From the NCBI GenBank assembly GCA_038496445.1, contig JALMLS010000447.1, positions 62,001-126,000 on the forward strand: a stretch of 64,000 nt of DNA. Reading direction: 5' to 3'. This stretch comes from Trichosphaerium sp. ATCC 40318. Its lineage: Eukaryota; Discosea; Flabellinia; Trichosidae. The first letter of the stretch is position 1, and every line of letters starts with the position of its first letter. The notes beneath the pieces are model-generated. The model was not told the origin of the DNA, ran no database searches, and was given only the letters and a program-made list of their open reading frames with translations. Position numbers and translations under genes: made by a program. Positions 57,320 through 64,000 of the stretch are shown here, piece after piece.

Positions 57320-59092
57320 TTACATAAACGGGTATATTGAGAGTTTATATTGTACAACCTTTTCCCATTCAAAAACTGTTTCGGGAAAAATCTCAATCTC
57401 AATTTTTGCTCTCATGTAGAAATAATCTGTAGTCTTCTTTTCAATGTAGTCAATAGCTTCTTTATAGTCTAGATTTATAAATGAGATCATCAAAAACACA
57501 GTTTAGCAACTAGAACTTTTTTATCATGTAGAAAAAACACGTGACATGAAAGGACAGTTGTTTTCAAAAGTTAAGGTTTGAACGACTTTAAAAACAATTG
57601 AAATCTGACTGACTCAGACTCATAGGTTCGTATACATAAGATTGTTTGCAACAAGTAATCCAAAAAAGACTCACCTTCAAAAAAAGGAACAGAGTGATTC
57701 CTATCATGGTTGTACTTGTTCCATTTTAATTTTTTCATATATTCTTTGTATTCTTGTAAACCTTCTAATACTATGATAATATCTTGTTCATACTTGTCTT
57801 TGTTATGCTCATATTCTCTAAGAAACAACTTGTTGAATTTGTTCTCAATAAAAACTACTTCATCATCTTCTTTGGTTGTTGGTATGTAATCCATTAATGA
57901 TACAAAAAACACATATTTGTCAATGTCACACATAGCAACATTCCTTGAACGGTGACTGTACCAGTCAGTTTTAAAATACTTTGAAATATCTATAATACTA
58001 TATAGGTCAGTTAGAAAGAATACATAAGATTTTTTGGGTGCTGTGAATGCAAAAGACTTACAATGATGGTCTATCCGAAATGTTTACTGAACACTCAAAT
58101 ATTCCGGTGGGTGATTGTTTGAGAATATTGTCATCTGTTCTTTTTTGCTGTTTACAACACATATCTAACAAGTACTGCTCTGTATTTGTGTTAACTCTGA
58201 GCATTCTTATGATAAACAAGTACGTACTTTGAGAGTCAATTGATGTGTTGTCACTACCAATGATACCAATGTGAAGTTTCCGATGTTTCTGTTTCCGTTT
58301 GTGTTTGGCCAAATATTGGTCAATTGTGTTGTTTGTGTTCAAACCAGACTTCACTAACTTTGTGAGACATCTTGCTTTCTTTGATACTTGCCATGTTGAT
58401 GATGAGATGGGGTATTCTATATAGGTCTTTATTAGTACTGATTTAATAATGAGAGCAGGAGAAATGGATGAAAAGAAGAAAGGGATGTACGCCAATAGTT
58501 GCGGTTATCTTTGAAGAAAGGTTTCAATCCTTGACTTATCTATCATCACGTGTTAGATTTTTAGTGTCACGTGATAAGTCTTACGATAGACACAGTGCAT
58601 TTGTGTATGTATTTAGATTCATTGCTAATAATGTGATGAAGCATACGACAAACAGAAGAAAGAGAGATCAAGTCGTATCCTTCAAGGTTGTCCAAAAACT
58701 CGAAAATTATTTCAGTTGGACAATCTACGAACCAACGTTTTAGAGTCACAGAAACTGACTTCAACGCGTAATTGGTACCTGTGAAATAGCATTTGGATGT
58801 ATTGGGCCTCGTTTTGGTGTAACGGCTTTGATGAGATGGTAAAACCAATTGAGGACCATGAATAAACGGGTCTTGCGTATGAACAGCGTATGATACTATC
58901 CTATTTGAAGTTTAAACAAGTTTTAGTTTAATACTCGTTTATCACCTTTCAAACGACTCCATCAAGATTTCACGGCATTGAAGTTGCCATAGCTTTTGTT
59001 TTAGTCTTTTTTTCTCCTTTACAGCTGTTAACTTTGATTAAAAATACCCACCAAGCTAGTACCTGTTCTAACGTTACTATCGTCTTTTTCAT
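57320..59092 (-). CDS. F-box protein with G-protein-alpha-like pseudo-GTPase region, unit 1
   Basis: Start MKKTIVTLEQ at 59092, spliced to EKKRLKQKLWQLQCREILME (coiled coil), then IVSYAVHTQDPFIHGPQLV and an F-box (FVDCPTEIIFEFLDNLEGYD, LSSVCRMLHHIISNE; about 58590-58720). After an intron whose ends are unclear: WQVSKKARCLTKLVKSGL, TIDQYLAKHKRKQKHRKLHI, GIIGSDNTSIDSQS at the P-loop place, ILKQSPTGIFEC at the switch I place, IIDISKYFKTDW at the switch II place, DKYVFFVSLMDYIPTT, IIIVLEGLQEYKEYMKKLKW in place of FLNKxDLF, VPFFEG, and DYKEAIDYIEKK...PETVFEWEKVV, ending SIYPFM stop at 57320. The order and spacing match G-alpha, but the GTP-binding motifs are gone. The F-box to G-alpha-like joint is not proven, so these could be two adjacent genes. 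Confidence 0.6.
58340..59040. repeat. Segmental duplication, copy 1
   Basis: About 700 bp covering coiled-coil exon, F-box exon and the first part of the following exon is repeated at 61820-62525 in the same orientation. The F-box part differs at only a few bases, including the non-coding and intron parts around it. Confidence 0.9.
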
Positions 59093-59284
59093 CTTGGACG
59101 TGCAAACACGTGGGACGTTACAGACTTGAAAAGATGATAGCTTAGCACAATTTGATGTTAAGGGAGGTTACAAGAAGTTAGTACACTAGTTAGATGTACA
59201 CCAGCCATTGGTAAGTTGCAAGTAGTAAGTTTTATTCAAAGGACGATACATTAGGAAGGTTACCACAGAGTAAATGTATTTGTA

Positions 59285-59641
59285 CTATATATTGATGCCA
59301 AGTGTTGTCCTCATCGATGGATTTGAAGGATTCTCATCTATTTGCATAAATTTTTTTCGAAGATTGTCAACACTAAAGTTGACAGCACGTGCTACAAGAT
59401 TTTTGTAATTTATGTTTTTATTGTTGCTTGACTTGTATTTATTAAACTTCTTTGGGTATGCTGTACATAGAATTAATTTCCATAGATAATTTGTTTGTGT
59501 TTGTTCATGAAGGTGTTTACAAGTTCTTGACAAAGATACAGTAACTGCTGGGGCTGAGAGATTACAACACTGGATTATTTTGTACAGGCACTCTGTTGGA
59601 AGGTTATTTATACTGTTTACATCTTCTGGTATTGCTGTCAC
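59285..59641 (-). CDS. Small F-box protein, 118 residues
   Basis: Single-exon ORF from MTAIPEDVNSINNLPTEC. The F-box core is NNLPTECLYKIIQCCNL with SLSRTCKHLHEQTQTNYLWK, the usual L-P-x-E-x-x-x-x-I ... C-x-x-W pattern. After it, a Lys/Asn-rich linker and a short helical end (FSVDNLRKKFMQIDENPSN) but no recognisable substrate domain, so it may be truncated or a minimal adaptor. It sits between the two F-box/G-alpha-like units and is only loosely related to their F-box. Confidence 0.75.
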   Translation of the reverse strand: MTAIPEDVNSINNLPTECLYKIIQCCNLSAPAVTVSLSRTCKHLHEQTQTNYLWKLILCTAYPKKFNKYKSSNNKNINYKNLVARAVNFSVDNLRKKFMQIDENPSNPSMRTTLGINI

Positions 59642-59939
59642 GTTTTATGGCGTTAACCACAATTATTAAGGTAACTTTCGACAAAATTCACTGTTTTCAC
59701 GGAAGTAGGAAAGTTTAGTGATGTTAAACAACTGACTCGCATTCAAAGTAGTCGACTAGTTAACTAGTTAACTTGTTCTTGTTCTCGTTTACCATTGATC
59801 TGTTTCAATTGGCCATTGTAGTACACGTGTTTCACAATGGACATTAAGGAATACAGTCACCTTAAGCTTTCATATCACGTGGTGTAGCAGTAATCTTGAT
59901 AGCATTGGTTTACATACCACCTCCACACTCTTTCTACCG

Positions 59940-60632
59940 ATGAATACTTCAGAATCGTCTCCTTTTCGTATATTTCTCCTTCCAGTTGAGCTACAGCTAG
60001 ATATTATCGAATGGGACGCAGAAGTGTATATGAAATGGCCTGTTTTATCAAAACAGGCAGCAACAACCAGGTTTGATGATGACTTGAATAAACACGGAAA
60101 GTGGCTGAAACTAGCACCTACACAAGTTCATAATGAGTGTAAGGAATGTACAAGTGTCGTACAGTATTGGAAGCACGGTAAACAGGACGGCCTGTACAGG
60201 TATTTCAATGCCAATGGCCAGTTAATTTTGCAGTGTTATTACGTGAATAATAAGAAAGAAGGAGAGCAAAAAGAGTGGTATTATCATGGTAAATTAAGGA
60301 GACATTGTCATTTTGTTGATGATAAACTACAAGGAGAGTATAAAATATGGTTTGACAATGGTGTACTATGTACACGTGCAAATTATGTTGGAGATAAGCA
60401 AGAAGGTGAACAAACATGTTGGTTTGGTAATGGTGTATTGTTTGATCTATGTAACTATTGTGAGGGTAAACGGCATGGAGAGTATAAGAAGTGGTATAGA
60501 AATAGTCAGTTGGAAGAACATTGTCAGTATGTTCATGGTAAACGACATGGAGAGTATAAAAAGTGGTCTACTGAAGGTAGATTGCTTTATCATTATCACT
60601 ATGATCATGGCAAAAAACAAGTCAACAAATAA
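59940..60632 (+). CDS. Intronless MORN-like (YwqK-type) repeat protein, 230 residues
   Basis: N-terminus has an F-box-like start (FLLPVELQLDIIEWD). From about residue 70 there are at least six repeats of about 23 residues with the core GxxHGEYKKWY and N/DGxL: KHGKQDGLYRYFNANGQLI, NNKKEGEQKEWYYHGKL, KLQGEYKIWFDNGVL, KQEGEQTCWFGNGVLF, KRHGEYKKWYRNSQL, KRHGEYKKWSTEGRL. These are YwqK/MORN-variant repeats, common in bacteria and, behind an F-box, in nucleocytoplasmic large DNA viruses. The gene has no intron in an intron-rich neighbourhood and the opposite strand to the flanking F-box genes. Host family expansion or past exchange with a virus or bacterium are both possible. Confidence 0.85.
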   Translation: MNTSESSPFRIFLLPVELQLDIIEWDAEVYMKWPVLSKQAATTRFDDDLNKHGKWLKLAPTQVHNECKECTSVVQYWKHGKQDGLYRYFNANGQLILQCYYVNNKKEGEQKEWYYHGKLRRHCHFVDDKLQGEYKIWFDNGVLCTRANYVGDKQEGEQTCWFGNGVLFDLCNYCEGKRHGEYKKWYRNSQLEEHCQYVHGKRHGEYKKWSTEGRLLYHYHYDHGKKQVNK

Positions 60633-60714
60633 ATGTTTATATCACAAAAACAGCCATTCACAAAAGGTGCAAACATAATTGCAGAAAAGAATTCTGCGTT
60701 AAACTTTTTTTTTG

Positions 60715-60835
60715 AGTTATAATGGCTAAGTTTTGCATAGTTTACTATCACAAGAATTGCCATCCATTGAAATACATTTTCTGTAATGACTTATCTTCAA
60801 GGTGGAGACTTTAGGGAATCTAAAAACCTTTCTTT
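60715..60835. pseudogene. Relics of the G-alpha-like C-terminus in both orientations
   Basis: The minus strand reads ENVFQWMAILVIVNYA (about 60728-60776), matching ENVFQWTKIVAIVNYA in unit 2. A few bases on, the plus strand carries AAGGTGGAGACTTTAGGGAA (about 60799-60818), which matches the start of the last exon of unit 2 in reverse orientation. The two relics thus lie head to head, a scrambled partial copy. Confidence 0.7.
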
Positions 60836-61050
60836 TCAATCACGTGTTTTAAAACGGTTTGTTTAGGAGTTGCGTTTGAATATTACCACAGCAAACAGCG
60901 CTGATTATTTTTGGTATGATGGATCACCTGTAAGTCCTGTTGTGGCTAGATTGTATGTTGCTAATGTAATTGATTGACAACAATTGCCTACGCTTACCAA
61001 TGGCGTGGTAAATTAATTATAATGTGGTAGGTGTGTTGTTCTAATGTTTA

Positions 61051-62574
61051 TTAAATGCAAAATCCAATATGGGGTGTTAAGGCATAGTTTACTATTGCAA
61101 CAATTTTCGTCCATTGAAATACATTTTCCAATATGACTGATGCATTGGCATGTCTTTTCTTTATCTTTCTTTCAATGTACTTAATAGATTCCCTAAACTC
61201 TCCACCTTAAAGAAAGTTAGTCTTGAACCACAAACAACCAAATGTACCTTCAAAGTCAGGAAAGCAAGTGTTTAATGGAACTGTTTTGATGCTTTTCCTG
61301 AATTCCCTGATGTCCTCAAAGACAACAATGGTTTGCTTGGTTTTTATTGCTATGGCGTCTGAGATATATTGTAGTCTTTCATGAATGGGAAATACTCCAT
61401 CCGGTGTTGGTAAGTAATCCATCAATGACAAGAAGAAAACATATGCATCCCAATCAAAGAAGTCCCTGAATCGTTTTGTTGTGAGCTTGGGTGTAAACTT
61501 TGAAATAGCTGTAATGCTGCAATAGTTGTTAAATGGGTAGTAAGAAAAAAGGGAGAGAATTGTATATTAAAAAAGAACAGTACTGTAATGTGTTACTAAG
61601 AACTGGTTTGAAGCACTCAAAACATCCTTGTGGTTCTTCTTCTTGTTCCAATTTGTAATTCCCTAAATCTTTTGTCATTCAAAGTACTCTAACGACATGT
61701 TAAACAACATACTGTCAGGTGGCTCAAATGCTGTGTAATTATAACCAATGATACCAGCACGAATTACACGAACTCTTTGTGTAATATGAAGGTGTTGATC
61801 GATTGTTTTGTTTATTTTCAAACCAGACTTAAACAACCTTGTGAGACATCTCGCTTTCTTTGATAATTGCCATGTTGATGATGAGAAGGGGTGTTCTAAA
61901 TATTATTTAGAATGAGAGCAAGAGAAGTGGAAGTAAAGAAGTAAAGAAGAAAGGGATGTACGCCAATAGTTGCAGTTGTCTTTAAAAAAAGGTTTCAATC
62001 TTTCACTTGTTTGTAATTTTGTCTATTATCACGTGGTAAGAGTTTCGGTTATCACGTGTTTTCAAATCTTACGATGGACTCAATACATTTGTGTATGTAT
62101 TTAGATTCATTGCTAATAATTTGATGAAGCATACGACAAACAGAAGAAAGAGAGATCAAGTCATATCCTTCAAGGTTGTCCAAGAACTCGAAAATTATTT
62201 CAGTTGGACAATCTACAAACCAACGTTTTAGAGTCACAGAAACTGACTTCAACGCGTAATTGGTACCTGTGAAATAGCATTTGGATGTATTGGGCCTCGT
62301 TTTGGTGTAACGGCTTTGATGAGATGGTAAAACCAATTGAGGACCATGAATAAACGGGTCTCGTGTATGAACAGCGTATGATACTATCCTATTAGAAGTT
62401 TAAACAAGTTTTAGTTTAATACTCGTTTATCACCTTTCAAACGACTCCATCAATATTTCACGGCATTGAAGTTGCCATAGCTTTTGTTTTAGTCTGTTTT
62501 TCTCCTTTACAGCTGTTAACTTTGATCAAACATCGACGTTGTACCTGTTGTAACCTTGATATTCTCTTTTCCAT
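61051..62574 (-). CDS. F-box protein with G-protein-alpha-like region, unit 2 (possibly interrupted)
   Basis: Paralogue of unit 1. Start MEKRISRLQQ (62574), then EKNRLKQKLWQLQCREILME, IVSYAVHTRDPFIHGPQLV and an F-box differing from unit 1 by only about one residue (RMLHQIISNE). Downstream: WQLSKKARCLTRLFKSGL, TIDQHL, RAGIIGYNYTAFEPPDS at the P-loop place, EEEPQGCFECFKP at the switch I place, ITAISKFTPKL, FDWDAYVFFLSLMDYLPTPD, QTIVVFEDIREFRKSIKTVP, LNTCFPDFEG (compare PLSDYFPEYKG in the real G-alpha), and GGEFRESIKYIERK with ENVFQWTKIVAIVNYA, ending GFCI stop at 61051. The frame between SLEYFE and the EEEPQG part is broken unless a tiny intron is used, so it may be a pseudogene. Spliced last intron matches unit 1. 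Confidence 0.55.
61820..62525. repeat. Segmental duplication, copy 2
   Basis: Counterpart of 58340-59040. Identity is very high from about 62070 to 62520 and lower from 61820 to 62060. Confidence 0.9.
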
Positions 62575-62885
62575 CTTAAATACGCACGTGTGGATGTAAT
62601 AGTCCAATCTACAAACCCAGTTCTTTGAATGATGGACAAAGACTTACTGCGCTCACAAACCTGAAACTCTGTCATAAAATTTCGCATCATATGCGCTGCA
62701 GAAATGAGTGTCTGACATGACATTATTATGTGTAGTTAAGTATCATCCGGGTAACCACCCGAAGTACAAAGATAGCCAAATATTTGACTATTTTAAAGAA
62801 ACATAAATAGTGAATAAGTGTGCAAACAACACGTGATAAAATTATATTTATTTAGTATCGAGCAATTACAGCCAGCTACTACTCC

Positions 62886-64000
62886 TTAAATGATAGTATC
62901 AGGGCTTGCATCTACATGTTCAAAAATCCATTGCTGATCCCTGTTCATAATATTTGTAGATCCTACTACAACCTATTCATCGTTAAGCATGTTATTAGCT
63001 TGGAAAGAAGACATACGTTTTGACCTTTTTTTCCTCCTGCGCCACCATCAACGGATCCATAAGTACCAAACAGTCTAAATGCTCCATTTGGACCAGGAAC
63101 TTTTCTCCATTTTTGGTTAGGATGTGTGTTACAACTCCATACTCGTATGTTAAAGTCATCTCCGTAAAGACAGTGCTGTGTATTTTTCTTTTTGTACTGG
63201 TATAGGTTATTACCCAATGGAATCTCAACCCATTGTTGATTATCGTTATTAGCATCATACCTCCAAAGGTAAACCTTTCGCAATAAACATGTCAGCAAAG
63301 ATGGACAAGAACAATATTAATCATGAGCAAACAAGTAATAAGTATGTACTAAAACAAGGGTCCTCATGACAACAAAACTATTGAGGCATGTCGTACATTT
63401 TGACTTTGTGCTATATCATTGTCCAAAGCAAACTTAAGGTTATTGCTCTTTCTGAGTATATACATATTGTTACTTTCAAGTGACACTGATGATCCGGTGT
63501 ATCTTGGTAAGCAACCAAGTTTGATTCTTGAATCGATATACTGGCATGCAATGCTTTGGCTATTTCTAGAAAATCTATCGTACAACCAAGATCTAAAAGA
63601 AAACATGAGAAAAAACCGCGAAAAAAAACCAAAAATCTCCCACAAACAACATCACGTGATGAGTTTTCTCTTTTGTTTGTAATAACTCACGGATTATTTT
63701 GTAGGCCCGAATTCATTAAACCAAGACCTCTAGGATCATGAGGCATATCAACCAAGTGACCAACCTCATGTGATATGATTCTACGAAACTTGTACGGTGC
63801 ATAAAATCTAGCATGACACCTTGAGCTTCTTTGCTATTTTTCTTGTTAGATCAACATCTATCTACGGCAGTACTTACACACAAGTCCCCCAGTGGAGCAG
63901 CACCTGCAGCACCAAGATCCGGACAGTCGTGAACCAGTATTCCAGCTGCTACAGTAGACGGTACATTCAAAAGTTCTCTCCAATTATCCATAGTACTAAG
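62886..64000 (-). CDS. Metzincin-type zinc protease with C-terminal beta-trefoil (QxW) lectin domain (partial)
   Basis: Only the C-terminal part is in the window. Exons read NWRELLNVPSTVAAGILVHD (63.9-64.0 kb), then CHARFYAPYKFRRIISHEVG with HEVGHLVDMPHDPRGLGLMN, the HExxHxxxxxH/D zinc site and a Met-turn-like GLMNSG. It has Asp where Gly of the HExxHxxGxxH consensus is usual. Next FSRNSQSIACQYIDSRIKLG, then a ricin-B-type trefoil with three QxW motifs: NDNQQWVEI, HPNQKWRKV and RDQQWIFEH, ending SPDTII stop at 62886. The lectin domain should bind sugars and target the protease to glycans. A signal peptide, expected for a secreted enzyme, would lie outside the window. Confidence 0.85.

Noticed and set aside
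62575-62723. ATG-initiated minus-strand stretch MSCQTLISAAHMMRNF before unit 2
   Set aside because: Joining it to the coiled coil needs an odd donor and has no match in unit 1; the ATG at 62574 gives a splice pattern shared by both units.
1-64000. CRISPR arrays, bacterial operons, insertion sequences
   Set aside because: Spliceosomal introns and eukaryotic families throughout; no transposase, terminal inverted repeats or spacer-repeat arrays were seen.

Overview
The window is nuclear DNA of a eukaryote, most likely a unicellular protist. The evidence is many genes with short introns on both strands (often 40-110 nt, T-rich, 5' splice sites mostly GTACGT/GTAAGT-like) coding for typical eukaryotic proteins: an LSM14/Scd6-type RNP protein, exosome subunit RRP4, a FYVE RhoGEF, a G-protein alpha subunit, a Rab GTPase, carnitine acetyltransferase and glycogen phosphorylase. 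PH-FYVE RhoGEFs, KCTD-type BTB and DOMON proteins, a mucin-like surface protein and many F-box genes fit an amoebozoan or another Amorphea lineage. This is inference; no rRNA or marker gene fixes the taxon.

Layout. 0-1.2 kb (-): LSM14 N-terminus and Q-rich tail. 1.3-2.6 kb (+): RRP4, nine exons. 2.95-6.9 kb (-): DH-PH-FYVE RhoGEF, divergent from a FYVE-TPR gene (7.3-10.2 kb, +). 10.6-12.6 kb (-): unknown nuclear-looking protein. 14.6-15.6 kb (-): KCTD-like BTB protein. 15.9-16.8 kb (-): secreted DOMON protein with a second copy at 50.9-51.9 kb. 17.1-18.4 kb (-): membrane-anchored F-box/LRR protein. 18.7-21.8 kb (-): mucin-like surface glycoprotein. 22.3-24.0 kb (-): large intronless F-box/LRR protein. 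25.7-28.6 kb (-): carnitine acetyltransferase. 29.5-32.1 kb (+): nuclease-like domain fused to an ATP-dependent DNA ligase. 32.7-33.1 kb (+): metallothionein behind a palindrome-rich promoter. 33.7-35.0 and 39.8-40.6 kb (-): two more F-box/LRR genes flanking a G-alpha gene (37.0-39.1 kb, +). 40.9-42.9 kb (-): Cys/Met-metabolism PLP enzyme. 43.3-45.6 kb (-): two unknown proteins. 46.0-50.4 kb (+): glycogen phosphorylase. 52.7-54.05 kb (-): STE20/MST-like pseudokinase. 54.7-55.0 kb (+): LRR relic. 55.3-57.0 kb (+): Rab GTPase with a 3-nt micro-exon. 57.3-62.6 kb: accessory cluster of F-box genes. 62.9-64.0 kb (-): metzincin-type protease with a beta-trefoil lectin domain, running off the window.

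The most unusual part is the 57.3-62.6 kb cluster. Two minus-strand units each encode a short coiled coil and an F-box followed by a sequence that aligns along its length with a G-protein alpha subunit but has lost the P-loop, the switch II DVGGQ and the NKxD motif. The F-box halves and upstream regions of the two copies are nearly identical, while the G-alpha-like halves have diverged strongly. The intron after the 'FPEYxG' motif sits at the same position and phase as in the real G-alpha gene of this window. I read this as a possible family of SCF adaptors using dead G-alpha modules as variable recognition domains.

Exon boundaries were assigned by hand from splice signals, reading-frame phase and known family motifs. 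Introns that could not be resolved are noted in each entry.
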